64,000 nt of DNA from Candidatus Obscuribacterales bacterium (GCA_021732085.1 JAKFVQ010000021.1:306055-370054); one strand, 5' to 3'. Numbered from the stretch's first letter, positions 18,001 to 26,777 are shown. Numbers and translations are program-made. The notes: generated from the sequence alone by a model not told the origin.

Positions 18001-18967
18001 ATTTCGAACAAGATTCGAGCGTGATTTCACAATTGCTTGCTATCGGAGATTATCTGTTTTAGGAGCTAGCGATGCTGGTTGGAACCTAACGATAAGACGA
18101 ATATTTGACATAAATAAAAAGGACATCTTGTCACTCTGTTCTCGAACAAATGAGTCGAAAGACCGAGTGCCCATGTATGAGGCAAAACTGTTTCACCAGT
18201 ATGATCACAGATTTGCAAGCTATGCCGGTACAAAGGTATCAGATATTAAAACCGAACAGAAAAGAACTCCAGACGACATAGTAGTTTCCAAATACTGGGT
18301 TGAACCGCGAGATGTAGTTAATCGCCTTCCTGTTCCCTGGAATTTTAAGTGGTTCCTTGTTTGGCGTGATATTGCTAGATCTACCGACGAAAGAACCGTT
18401 ATCTCGTCAATCATTCCTTTCGCGGCAACGGACTTTACAGTCCGGGTCGGCTTTTTAAATGAGTCGACGGCCGAAGAGCATGCCTATCTTTTGTCATTAT
18501 TCAATTCAATGGCTTTTGATTTTTTTGCGCGGCAAAAAGTCGCTGGAACTCATCTTTCTGATTACATCCTCAAGCAGCTACCGGTGGTTCCAAAACGGAT
18601 TTACAAAGAACCCTGTCCATGGGAAAAGGACAAAACTCTCGGTGAATGGATAATTGATAGAGTGTTGCCGCTGGTTGCTACTTCTGCTGGTGTTCATTCA
18701 TTTGAGATTGATTGTGGGCTAGAGGCAAGCAGTCGTGGATGGGATGAGGAATCACGCTGGTCTTTACGCAATGAGTTGGACGCGGCCTACTTTGTTTTAT
18801 TTGGTTTGAGTGATGCTGAAATCACGTTTGTGTTAGATTCATTTCCTGTACTGAAGAAGAAGGAAGAGTCGAGCTTTGGAGTATACAAAACGTCTTTTAA
18901 GATCATTGAATTAGTTGCTTCATACAAAGCACTTTCAAAGCAACAGCTATCCGGCTTAAAACTCTAA
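15098..18967 (+). CDS. Eco57I/PglX-type adenine-specific DNA methyltransferase (DrmMI-like)
   Basis: The 1289-residue product is a large class-gamma N6-adenine methyltransferase. A helical N-terminal third leads to GSYYTPASIVACLID, then AdoMet motif I DPACGSGHF at about 495-503, a GVDLNEMSVELCKVSLWL segment, and catalytic motif IV NPPW at 768-771. A target-recognition-like C-terminal half follows. No separate PD-(D/E)XK motif was recognised at the N-terminus, although type IIG enzymes often carry one there. In DISARM and BREX such enzymes mark host DNA so that the helicase/nuclease complex attacks only unmodified DNA. GAGG lies eight bases before the ATG. The stop overlaps the convergent EVE gene by four bases. 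Confidence 0.85.
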   Translation: MRTSKKDRFITIRSEGGLLPLDFLERVALLDQEISGLTPADYHLVEHEKINEAINRAWDRLLGCWVSFKSAMRNASEDDPLIRETRERWLLPLFDALGYGRLTTCKSIELDGRNFQLSHMWQKVPLHLVGFNVELDRRTAGVAGAAKSAPHGMVQDFLNHSDDHLWAFVSNGRKLRILRDNVSLTRQAFVEFDLEGMMDGEQFSDFRVLYLLCHQSRVEQEKSQDFWLEQWTSSAQLSGVRVREELGKGVEEAISVLGTGFLQHPSNVELRNKLKSGKLSAQEYYRQILRTVYRLLFLFVAEDRGALLRRESSIEARNTYADYYSTQRIREMAGTRKGSHHHDLWQRQALVFNGLEKGCSELALPALGSFLWSSQSIKDIAQCDLFNRNFLSAVFSLAFTEEGKSKRAVDFKNLRTEELGSVYEALLEMHPQVDLGSNKFGLFGASGSERKKTGSYYTPASIVACLIDSAMNPVIHRISKRTNAKDLLLNIKICDPACGSGHFLLAAANRLARALAAARSEDEEPSPEAYRIAFRDVISHCIYGVDLNEMSVELCKVSLWLESVDPERPLSFLDSKIKCGNSLVGATPSLIARGIPDEAFDPIEGDDKVYAKQIKKANKEQSQGQLHISILDRKSEYRNLSNEIAKVESIEENSLQSVKNKEKNYSELTNSDQYKTERLLCDAWCAAFLWPLNPGAPQPLTRSLFALAATDWQRLPPDLQSEVEKLHSQYRFFHWHLEFPEVFFRQNDSKDNSSHCGWNKGFDIVLGNPPWERIKLQRDEWFAARVPEIGSAQSSTERDRLINELRVTNKEVIEEYEKELRKSEGESHFIRKSGRFPLAGRGDINTYSIFAETIKDLLDSSGFAGFVAPSGLATDDTTKVLFQDLVQGGLLRSFYDFENRRGIFPGVHRSYKFALTTLAGEGNGLDDSGTDFVFFALGVADLSAEDKHFRLSLTDIETINPDTKTCATFRTRFERDFTIACYRRLSVLGASDAGWNLTIRRIFDINKKDILSLCSRTNESKDRVPMYEAKLFHQYDHRFASYAGTKVSDIKTEQKRTPDDIVVSKYWVEPRDVVNRLPVPWNFKWFLVWRDIARSTDERTVISSIIPFAATDFTVRVGFLNESTAEEHAYLLSLFNSMAFDFFARQKVAGTHLSDYILKQLPVVPKRIYKEPCPWEKDKTLGEWIIDRVLPLVATSAGVHSFEIDCGLEASSRGWDEESRWSLRNELDAAYFVLFGLSDAEITFVLDSFPVLKKKEESSFGVYKTSFKIIELVASYKALSKQQLSGLKL

Positions 18968-19365
18968 CCTACGGAGTCCATGATGCAATCCCAGTCCTGC
19001 TCGGTTATCTCTGCAATTCCATTTCTGAAATAAACCGCATAGTATTCGGGTCGTTTTATCAACGCAAGCCTGCTAACAACTTTTGCAAAGGGAATCTCCG
19101 AACGAAATTTCGTTGCCTGTAGCTTGAATCGATCTGGAAAAATATCAGCCCTCAAGAAAATGGGTTCCACATCTAGAAAATAGTCGCTTGTGGCATGGCC
19201 TGAAGCCACAAATGACCAGTTGCCTCCACCAGTAGCTAGACAAAGTATCTTGTCGCCGCTCCTCACCCGGTTGATAACATTTTTTCTCGACAAACCAAAC
19301 ATGCCAACTTTCAGGCAGTGATTTATATCGGCTCTGGGAAGTGCGATTATCCAGTTAGTAGTCAT
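18964..19365 (-). CDS. EVE-domain (PUA-like) protein
   Basis: The 133-residue product looks like a stand-alone EVE domain. It begins with NWIIALPRADI, includes VRSGDKILCLATGGGNWSFVASGHATSDYF, and ends with a short helix. EVE domains bind modified bases and occur both as readers in modification-dependent restriction and as accessory proteins in defence islands. The gene converges on the methyltransferase gene and overlaps its last four bases, an unusual tight tail-to-tail arrangement. I infer a role in recognising the methylation state set by the upstream operon. No strong ribosome binding site was seen. Confidence 0.65.
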   Translation of the reverse strand: MTTNWIIALPRADINHCLKVGMFGLSRKNVINRVRSGDKILCLATGGGNWSFVASGHATSDYFLDVEPIFLRADIFPDRFKLQATKFRSEIPFAKVVSRLALIKRPEYYAVYFRNGIAEITEQDWDCIMDSVG

Positions 19366-19480
19366 AAACTTGATTCAGATCATCCAACAATATTTTAGCT
19401 CAGAGATGCCCGCACTGTTTTCCAACCGTTGTCTTTTATTTCTCTCAAAGGGGCCAACTGGGGGCCATCAACAGAAAATC

Positions 19481-19522
19481 CACCAAAAACAAGAAGCGGC
19501 TCCTTCTTCGAAGAACCGCTTC
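19481..19522 (-). terminator. Rho-independent terminator after the tRNA-Arg fragment
   Basis: On the minus strand a hairpin with GAAGCGG/CCGCTTC arms and an inner TTCTTCGAAGAA palindrome (19493-19522) is followed by a T-rich run, TTGTTTTTGG. It lies directly 3' of the tRNA fragment, as expected of the native terminator of the original tRNA gene. Confidence 0.7.
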
Positions 19523-19538
19523 CCATCTCATTTCTGAT

Positions 19539-19588
19539 TGGCCTGCCCGGCATGATTCGAACATGCGACCTCATGGTTCGTAGCCATA
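19539..19588 (-). tRNA. 3' part of tRNA-Arg(ACG), 5' half missing
   Basis: Reading the minus strand: a five-pair anticodon stem (one G-T pair) closes a seven-base loop CTACGAA with anticodon ACG. The variable loop AGGTC follows, then a perfect T arm (GCATG, TTCGAAT loop, CATGC), the 3' acceptor strand CGGGCAG, discriminator G and an encoded CCA at 19539-19541. Upstream of the anticodon stem there is no D arm and no CTGCCCG to pair with the acceptor strand. This is therefore a tRNA 3' fragment, the usual scar (attachment-site half) of site-specific integration into a tRNA gene. Confidence 0.75.
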
Positions 19589-19876
19589 TGGTACGGTCGG
19601 TAATAGCGAAACCTGATCTAAAAATCAAATCACTTCATCCCAACAGGAATGTCAAGCGCGGGCGTTCGCCATTCCTGCTAGTGGCTCCAAAGGATATTTC
19701 CCAGCAATTTTTGGCTCTCTGAGCGATGCTTAAACCCGAGCGTCTTTGGCGTCGCGCGATGTCAATTAGAATTTTTTCTGGATCTCATGGGGACTTACGG
19801 AACTCCCTCCATCTCCTTTCAACTCATTTTCAAAAGCGGCTGCCATAATGGCTTGAGCTAGCCCTAGACGATAATA

Positions 19877-22800
19877 ATGACCCAAAAGCCGCACGATTCA
19901 GGCATTAACCATGGCTCGACTGAGAGAACCGAGCCGCAAGCTAATCGTGCTGAAAAAATCCAACAGAGCGCCAAGGCGAATTCGAGCCATGAAGCTGAGC
20001 TTGGCATGGAGGCTCAAAGTAAAGCTGTATCGGAGCAGACTACGCAAAAAAGACTTAGCCGTAAGAGCGGCGCAACCAAACATGGCGTGGCTTCGGCGGA
20101 TTCACTGCTACCGAAAGATCAAACTTCAAGCGAGAAAATACAGGATAACAACAAGACAAATGTGCTTGCCGACCAGCACGCTGCGTTAAAAGAAAAACAG
20201 CTAGAGCGCGCGAGTTACCATCCGCAAGAATCGAAGGAATTGTCTAATCTCTCTGGCAAGCTAACTAGTCCAGATGGCAAGCATTCCTTTCCCGTTGAGA
20301 AAGGACAGATTCTAGGCAAAGATCACAAGCCTGTCGCTCGATTATTGGCCGACGGAACCTTGCAATTTCCGAATTCCAATCCGCAACGAGCGAATGAAGA
20401 CATCAACGTTGCGTTCCGGGCGTACAAGTTTGATGGCACGGAGAATGGACTGGCACGCCACTTCGTTGCAACTTCTAAACTCCCCGACGGTAAGCTCTTC
20501 TTGCCGAATGGAGCTAATCAAAATACAGAATGCATTGTCCGCATGGGCATGATCATCGATAAACATACCGGAAAACAAATTGGCAATTTTGATGCGTCGC
20601 CAGCATACGAAGGCAATAAGTTGAACCCAGGCAAAATTGTCTTCGCAAACGACCCGTCGCACTCGGTCTCGCTAACAGATACAAGATTCAAGAATGCAGT
20701 ATTTGATATCGACATAAAAGGGCAAGTGTTTGAAGATGACCGGCGCCTTCAAGGAGTTTGCACTGGAGACCCGAACAAACCCACAATAGATCTTCAGAAT
20801 CTCATTCAGCAAGAACGAAAAGTCGCTGAAGCGAAGGATGCCCAGTTCCAAAGTCAAATCTTCGAAAAGACTGTACGGGCGCTGTTTGGTGATAAGAAGG
20901 TTTACGCTGAACACGATGCAATTTCCCAACAGCTAACTAAGACAACAGCAACGGTAAACGAAATCTTGCGCACAGGTCGTGCGGATATTTCAAAACTTAC
21001 GGCGCTCGATAAACAAACTGCTCTCGATAACAAAGCTGCAAGTTTTGCCGACAAACTAGCTGCCCCGACGCTTGCGCGGCCGCCCAGACCCAATGACCAA
21101 GATCCGGCAGTAAACAGACCAGCAGAACTAAACCCACCCAGCAAAAACCACCATAAGCCAGAGGCTGCGGAATCCACCGCTCCGCACAACAAAAATGTAC
21201 CGGCACAAACCAAGTCACACATTCCTGAAATCACAACTGCAAACGTTTCCAAAATAAATGGAATTCTCCGCATCGATGACGAAGTGTACAAAGTAAAACA
21301 TGGTCAGCTCTTCAAAGTAGAGCACAACTCCCAGAGTGTGACAGAAAGCAAAACGCCTTGTGGAGTTTTAGGACCTGATTACTTATTCCAGCTTCAGGGA
21401 GAAAAGGTCGCATCTCTTGCTGATCAAAACAGAGTCTTGATGAAGTTCCAGATTGAAGGCGACCGCGATCCATCCGTGCATATGTTGCTTGGGCTCGGTT
21501 CGTCCTACATAAACAAATCGGGTGAGCGCGTTGCTGGCGGCTTGGTCAGCGCCAAAGACCTTACAAAAGCAAGCTTAGAGCCTGTCCGTATCGTCGAAAA
21601 ACAGAAACAAGAATCCGAAGCAAAGCGAAATTGGTTCGATAAAGTGGTCTCTTCTTCGTTGACTGCGGGGCTCGATCAAGAATCCGACTCTGCGCTAGAC
21701 AAAAGCAAGGCACTGGCGGTACAACACAGCCAAAGCATCAACAGCCTTTTCACACATGGCTTCGACACTCAAAACTTCAACGCAGCAAAATTCGATGCTC
21801 AGAATAAAGACATTCGCCAGTTACTCAAGGACAGTAATCTTTCGGCAGTGAGTTCGGCGGAGCTGATTCAAAAACACGAAATCACAAACACCCTTATAAG
21901 AGAGGGTCTAATCACGGGCGCAGCCACAACCTTATCTGTCGTAGCAACTGCGGCTACAGATGGCTTAGCAGCTCCTGTTGCTGCAGCAAATGTGGCGCGC
22001 GGCGCTCAACTCATTTCAATGGCACGCTCGTTAGGCACGACAGCTACTGCCGTCGGCTCCCTGAACGCGGTGCTCAGATATAAGGAAGGGAACACTGCGG
22101 CTGAAACCGTCCAGCAAACCGCGCGTAACTTTGGCGATGGCGCGTTGCAAGGACTGGCGATGAGGATTCCAGCCGGGCAAATCAAAGAAGCTGGCGACAT
22201 AATCAAAGCTTCAAATGTTGCGAAAACTGTGGTGCAAACAGAACTCTTCCAAGCTGGCTACCGCCTGCGCGAAACTGGAAGCGTCTTGCCTGCGAACAAC
22301 GTCGAAGCAACTAGCGAGCTAGCTGCCAGCACAGGCTTGGCGCTATTCACTCACGGCATTGGTTTGCATATAAATAAAATCCCAGTGTTGGGAGCTGCTG
22401 TTAAAGATGCGGACGACATGCTGGCGAAGTGCGCTCAGATGCGCGCCAATGGTGTCAGTGCCGAGTTCATCGATCACCTTCAACAACAGGCTCAGGCCAA
22501 AAAGCAAATCTCAGCATATTTGCTAAACGCAACTCACAATGGGATCGCCGCAGCGTCTTTCTCGGGTATGCCCGCGATTCCGGAAGCTGTGGAACACGAA
22601 AAGCAACGCATTGCGCACTCCCTCGGCAAAAACGATATTTCGGCGGCTGAGTTTCTACAACACATGAAGCTGGAGAATATATCTTCCTATGTAATTGAAC
22701 GGGCCGGTATCGCCGCAGTAACGGCTGCTACATTTTCGACGCACCCAATTCCTTCCGCCCGCGAGCTGCATACGCCGCGTGCGGTAGCAGTTGATGCCCA

Positions 22801-23935
22801 TCCTGCGAATGAGTCATCCTCTGCAGCCAGTCATACCCACGAGAAAAGCACGGCCACAGCTTTCGATAAACTCATCAAATCCGGTGAGCATAAGAACGAA
22901 AACAAAGATGCAGAATTTGGTGGAGAGCTGAAGTATCCGTCTTCGGATGAGATGCAAATTTACCAATGGCGGGGTCACGCGGAGCAATCGGCTGACGCCG
23001 TCCGGCAGGCGGAAAGGCTCAAAACTGAATACGAATTGACAGACAAGCTTCTCGATGGCTTGCAAGTCACGTTAACGGGAGACGGAATTGAAGAAGTCGT
23101 AGATTCTAGCGCTCGTCTGTTTACGACGGTTTTGGATCGCACCCAAGACCATATCCTGAACGCCTCTGTTGCCGAAGCCGAGCAGCAATTTGAAAGCCTG
23201 AAATCTAATCCCGAGCAACTTGCCAGAGCACTCGCCGATTATGCACGTGAGAAGATGACTCCAGCTGGTTCTTATAGCCAGCAGGAGATCGACATGGCGA
23301 TGACCGAGATGGCTTACGCGAATCACGGGAAGGACTTCCTTCTGGGTACATTCATCGATCTCGCAGGCAAAGGAAAAGGGGCTGGTGTTTGTCTTCAACA
23401 AGCAATGTTTTTCAAGGTGCTTTGCGATCACTTTGGCTTGGAATGCAACTTCGTGTGGGGGCATGGTGGCAAGCCGCCCGCGACCTTCGGATATGATTGG
23501 TATCCAAATCATGCCTGGGCTGAGGTAAAATTGGAGGGACAAACGGTCCCATTCGATATTAGGAATAATCGATACGGCAGCGACACCTATCACCTTTATC
23601 CGGCGCGCGATATAGAATTGGATCTGTCAACAATTAAGCATGACAAAGCGGCTTTAGCACAATTGCATGAAGGTTTACTCAAGTCATTTTTGGACACAAG
23701 CGATCTCAGCTCGAGCGAAAGGAAGTTCTTCACTGAAGCGTACATACCGACAAAAGAATATGCACTTCCGGCAGCTGAACTGACCAAGTGGGTTCGCACA
23801 AAACTGAAAATAGATGAGGCTGCGGCAAAAGCATTGATCGGAAAATTTGATGCTATCTATACCAATTATCAGAGTGTGAAGCAACGAAGCAAAGTCAGCG
23901 TAAAGGAGCGCGACGCGCTTTACAGAAAGAGTTAG
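19877..23935 (+). CDS. Giant protein with C-terminal transglutaminase-like cysteine peptidase domain
   Basis: The 1352-residue product has no signal peptide. The first 130 residues are polar and disordered. Two beta-rich modules follow (SPDGKHSFPVEKGQILG near 135; KINGILRIDDEVYKVKHG near 457), linked by Pro/Asn-rich stretches. A hydrophobic Ala/Gly-rich region near 675-760 could insert in a membrane. The C-terminal 180 residues resemble a transglutaminase/EDR1-type cysteine peptidase fold, with a triad at GVCLQQAMFFKVL (Cys about 1172), YPNHAWAEV (His about 1211) and PFDIRNN (Asp about 1227). This suggests proteolysis, deamidation or cross-linking; the substrate is unknown. A degenerate kinase gene follows 40 nt later on the same strand. 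Confidence 0.65.
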   Translation: MTQKPHDSGINHGSTERTEPQANRAEKIQQSAKANSSHEAELGMEAQSKAVSEQTTQKRLSRKSGATKHGVASADSLLPKDQTSSEKIQDNNKTNVLADQHAALKEKQLERASYHPQESKELSNLSGKLTSPDGKHSFPVEKGQILGKDHKPVARLLADGTLQFPNSNPQRANEDINVAFRAYKFDGTENGLARHFVATSKLPDGKLFLPNGANQNTECIVRMGMIIDKHTGKQIGNFDASPAYEGNKLNPGKIVFANDPSHSVSLTDTRFKNAVFDIDIKGQVFEDDRRLQGVCTGDPNKPTIDLQNLIQQERKVAEAKDAQFQSQIFEKTVRALFGDKKVYAEHDAISQQLTKTTATVNEILRTGRADISKLTALDKQTALDNKAASFADKLAAPTLARPPRPNDQDPAVNRPAELNPPSKNHHKPEAAESTAPHNKNVPAQTKSHIPEITTANVSKINGILRIDDEVYKVKHGQLFKVEHNSQSVTESKTPCGVLGPDYLFQLQGEKVASLADQNRVLMKFQIEGDRDPSVHMLLGLGSSYINKSGERVAGGLVSAKDLTKASLEPVRIVEKQKQESEAKRNWFDKVVSSSLTAGLDQESDSALDKSKALAVQHSQSINSLFTHGFDTQNFNAAKFDAQNKDIRQLLKDSNLSAVSSAELIQKHEITNTLIREGLITGAATTLSVVATAATDGLAAPVAAANVARGAQLISMARSLGTTATAVGSLNAVLRYKEGNTAAETVQQTARNFGDGALQGLAMRIPAGQIKEAGDIIKASNVAKTVVQTELFQAGYRLRETGSVLPANNVEATSELAASTGLALFTHGIGLHINKIPVLGAAVKDADDMLAKCAQMRANGVSAEFIDHLQQQAQAKKQISAYLLNATHNGIAAASFSGMPAIPEAVEHEKQRIAHSLGKNDISAAEFLQHMKLENISSYVIERAGIAAVTAATFSTHPIPSARELHTPRAVAVDAHPANESSSAASHTHEKSTATAFDKLIKSGEHKNENKDAEFGGELKYPSSDEMQIYQWRGHAEQSADAVRQAERLKTEYELTDKLLDGLQVTLTGDGIEEVVDSSARLFTTVLDRTQDHILNASVAEAEQQFESLKSNPEQLARALADYAREKMTPAGSYSQQEIDMAMTEMAYANHGKDFLLGTFIDLAGKGKGAGVCLQQAMFFKVLCDHFGLECNFVWGHGGKPPATFGYDWYPNHAWAEVKLEGQTVPFDIRNNRYGSDTYHLYPARDIELDLSTIKHDKAALAQLHEGLLKSFLDTSDLSSSERKFFTEAYIPTKEYALPAAELTKWVRTKLKIDEAAAKALIGKFDAIYTNYQSVKQRSKVSVKERDALYRKS

Positions 23936-23975
23936 CAATTGCGAGAAAAGAGCGTTGCAAATCCGTGGGGAAGAA

Positions 23976-24929
23976 ATGACAGATCAGACAACACAACTGT
24001 TAGGTGAAAGTATCGGTGGTTTAAAAATCATCCGAGAAATTGCAGCGTCCCGTTTCTCGCGAATTTTTGAAGCAAGCTCTGGTGATGAAATAAGGGCACT
24101 AAAGGTTTCCAGAAATTCCGATGATCTGGGTGAGAAGAATTGGCATTCTACCGCCGCGATTGGCAGGGCAATCGGCATGTGTGGTGAGGGACCGCCTCAT
24201 CCTGACGAAGTAGTTAAGCTGGAATACGAGCGCCTCACTAATTTGCAGGTGCCCAATTCGGCGATTGTAAATGTCGGTGCGTCATTCAGTGAGTCTGACT
24301 TGTGCGCATATGATATGGAGTATTTGTCCTGCAAATCGCTTCGATCGATAATTTCTACACCGGAATCAAAGCCTGTCTTGCTCAACTTGGCTCGAACACT
24401 TCAGGAACTCGCCACTACACATGAAATTTCCGGATGGGGGAATCTAAAGCCTGAGCATGTACTGATTTGCGATTCTTCGCAGATCAGGTTAGTCTCGCCT
24501 GGAGTTTTTTCAAAGAAGTTCTGGATTGGAAAGATTCGGCTGCCTGGTGCGATTACATCTCCAGCCTACTACCCGACGCTTGAGCCGAATGATCTTTTCG
24601 CATTCGGACTTATGTTGTGGGAATCTTTTATGGGATCGCACCCGCTTCAACATAAAGCGATTAGTCGCGAGCAACTCGACAAGACTTATGTTGGAGATTC
24701 TTTCCTTCGCATGATCGAAAGTTATGAAGGAACTGCGAATCACTTTCCAGCGGCTCTGCTCGAGATAAAGCCTCCGTCCCAGATGGGGATGCCGGAACGT
24801 ATTGAGAAATTACTACTCAAGGGTCTCGGTTTAGAGAAATCTGCCGCAGGAAAAATTGAGGAAGGTCCTTCATTTGACAACTTCTTGCAGATCGCCGACG
24901 AGCTGGAAGGTGTCCTGAAGAACGGCTAA
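23976..24929 (+). CDS. Protein kinase-like protein, probably a pseudokinase
   Basis: The 317-residue product keeps the outline of a Ser/Thr kinase: LKIIREIAASRFSRIFEA (P-loop region lacking the usual glycines), RALKVSR (VAIK-type Lys), a hinge (MEYLSCKSLRSII), and WGNLKPEHVLI where a kinase has HRDLKPEN. The HRD Asp is absent, as it is in many HGNLKPEN-type pseudokinases, and the DFG motif is replaced by VSPG. The activation and C-lobe part includes DLFAFGLMLWESFMGSHP. Loss of HRD and DFG points to a scaffold or allosteric role. The ATG chosen has GGGGAAG just upstream; a longer frame starts seven codons earlier. It probably forms an operon with the preceding transglutaminase-like gene. Confidence 0.7.
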   Translation: MTDQTTQLLGESIGGLKIIREIAASRFSRIFEASSGDEIRALKVSRNSDDLGEKNWHSTAAIGRAIGMCGEGPPHPDEVVKLEYERLTNLQVPNSAIVNVGASFSESDLCAYDMEYLSCKSLRSIISTPESKPVLLNLARTLQELATTHEISGWGNLKPEHVLICDSSQIRLVSPGVFSKKFWIGKIRLPGAITSPAYYPTLEPNDLFAFGLMLWESFMGSHPLQHKAISREQLDKTYVGDSFLRMIESYEGTANHFPAALLEIKPPSQMGMPERIEKLLLKGLGLEKSAAGKIEEGPSFDNFLQIADELEGVLKNG

Positions 24930-25076
24930 ACTGGCGGGCGGTCAATGAAATGAAATCGCTGAACGGTTTTTGATTTCAATGATGCCTAATAACAAAGGCA
25001 AGCAAAGCGACGATAACGCCGCGGATGCAAAATGTCTGTTTCAGGTGGCTTATTTCCTGTTGCTGTCAGCTTGTGG

Positions 25077-26777
25077 CTAGTTACGACCAGTTGAAGCTTT
25101 CGTTCGAGCAGATCCTGTGAATTTTCGCATGAACTTTTCCAACTGCTCGAAACTCGCTGGCTGCGAGCGGAAGCCGATGTAATAGTCTGGACGAATCAGG
25201 TACTGTGCTTCAGCGCCGGCGCCGTACAGATCGTGAGCGGTGTGCTGCGGATCGAGGTAGACTCCACCATCGAACTTGAGTGATGATGGAATCTTATCGC
25301 CAGAAACGATGAGATGGCACTTGATGAGATCGCCGAAGTTTTCCTTGACTGCTTTTGCGATGACTTCGACATTTCGGTAGCCTTCTTCAGTGGGCTTACC
25401 GTCGAAGATTAATAGATTGGCTCTGGCTTCACGCATTAGTTCGTATAGGCGGATGTGTTCGCCGGACTCATTTGTTAGCACCGTATCCGGTGCGTGATCG
25501 CCCGGGAGCGGCGCACGTGCGAACTCCATCCATGCGGGCAGCGATGGACGTTCGCTATCGTCAGCTTGCAGCTGGAGGTCCGCCATATCGCGGTACTCTC
25601 CGACGATTGGGCTGTTGCGGTAATTGACTGCAGTCATCGTGCCAACACTTCTGAGGCGTTGGACAAAAAAGTCTTGCTGGCTAAGGAAACTCATCATGTG
25701 ATTCCTGATTTGTTTCGCCACTGGATTTCGCAGGAACGCCAGCTTCGTCGCCATGTCCGTTCCCTTGAGGAGCATTTGACCGATCGGATGCCGCTCCTCC
25801 TCGTAGGAATCGAGCAGCGTTTCATCGGCTTCGCCACGCGCAACCATCGCCAATTTCCAGGCGAGATTGTGCGCGTCTTGCATGCCGGTATTCATCCCTT
25901 GCCCACCGACCGGGCTGTGAATGTGTGCTGCATCACCAGCGACGAATGCGTGCCCGACTCGATATTTCGCAACACTTCGGCGATGGATTCGGAACCACGC
26001 CAACCAGTACGTTTTCAAAATCTTGACGTTCCCTGGACCGCGCTTGTCCATCAAAGCTTGCATGAAATCGAGGCTCGGTGCGTCACCGCTGACGGTGGCT
26101 TCTTCGACGTTCGCTAATGTGCGAAATCTGCCATTGCCCATTGGAAAGAAAACGAGTGCTCCATCCTCATGAAAGAATGTCGAGACCTCATCTTCTGCAA
26201 TCCCCGACTCAATATCGATGTCGGCGAGACCAAACTGTTCTTGATACGCGCTTCCTTCGAAGCTCAGGTTGAGCAGCTTGCGGACGTTGCTGTGCGCGCC
26301 GTCGCATCCGACAACCCACGGATAGGTGGCGGTCTCGTCCTTGCCGTCGCTGTGTTTCAACGTGACTGTGACCGTGCCGTTCGCTTCGGTCATGTTCGTC
26401 AACTCAACGCCGCGCTCGATTGATCCGCCCAGTGATATTAGCTTCTCAGTCAAGATGCTCTCGATTTCTACTTGCGACAACATAAGGATGTACGGAAACG
26501 GCGACTCGACATCCGCGGTGCTTACGCGCGCCAATCGAATTTTGCCGGTATTCATTGAAAAGCCGCCGCAGATATTGCCGCGCGCGACCATCTCATCGGC
26601 GACGCCGAGGCTCTCGAACATCTCAAGGCTGCGCGCGTGGACGGCGAGAGCTTTCGACTTGTCACCAGGTTCCAACAACTTGTCAATGACGCGGCATTCG
26701 ACTCCGCTTTGGCGCAGCGTGACCGCCAGCGTCAAACCCGTTGGACCCGCACCCACAATAAGAACCGGTGCTGTCAT
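25077..26777 (-). CDS. FAD-dependent aromatic-ring monooxygenase (PheA/TfdB-type)
   Basis: The 566-residue product is a group A flavoprotein monooxygenase. The dinucleotide-binding motif VGAGPTG lies at residues 7-13, DG-type motif VGCDGAHSNVRK in the middle, and the FAD ribityl-binding segment VAGDAAHIHSPVGGQGMNTG near residue 288. The last 170 residues form a thioredoxin-like C-terminal domain, as in phenol hydroxylase and related aromatic hydroxylases. These enzymes use NAD(P)H and oxygen to hydroxylate phenolic or polyketide-like rings; the substrate cannot be told from sequence. GGAGGG precedes the ATG. It is a single gene with no pathway neighbours, so a detoxification or quinone-related role is a guess. 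Confidence 0.9.
   Translation of the reverse strand: MTAPVLIVGAGPTGLTLAVTLRQSGVECRVIDKLLEPGDKSKALAVHARSLEMFESLGVADEMVARGNICGGFSMNTGKIRLARVSTADVESPFPYILMLSQVEIESILTEKLISLGGSIERGVELTNMTEANGTVTVTLKHSDGKDETATYPWVVGCDGAHSNVRKLLNLSFEGSAYQEQFGLADIDIESGIAEDEVSTFFHEDGALVFFPMGNGRFRTLANVEEATVSGDAPSLDFMQALMDKRGPGNVKILKTYWLAWFRIHRRSVAKYRVGHAFVAGDAAHIHSPVGGQGMNTGMQDAHNLAWKLAMVARGEADETLLDSYEEERHPIGQMLLKGTDMATKLAFLRNPVAKQIRNHMMSFLSQQDFFVQRLRSVGTMTAVNYRNSPIVGEYRDMADLQLQADDSERPSLPAWMEFARAPLPGDHAPDTVLTNESGEHIRLYELMREARANLLIFDGKPTEEGYRNVEVIAKAVKENFGDLIKCHLIVSGDKIPSSLKFDGGVYLDPQHTAHDLYGAGAEAQYLIRPDYYIGFRSQPASFEQLEKFMRKFTGSARTKASTGRN

Noticed and set aside
4645..18967. A complete class 1 DISARM locus
   Set aside because: Only the SNF2 and methyltransferase parts match closely; separate drmA, drmB and the PLD nuclease drmC are not present.
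19429..19722. Plus-strand frame of 97 codons
   Set aside because: Part of it (PGMIRTCDLMVRS) is the antisense translation of a tRNA-Arg 3' end, a common false gene call.
23976..24929. An active Ser/Thr kinase
   Set aside because: The catalytic HRD Asp and DFG are replaced (WGNLKPEH and VSPG), so catalysis is unlikely.
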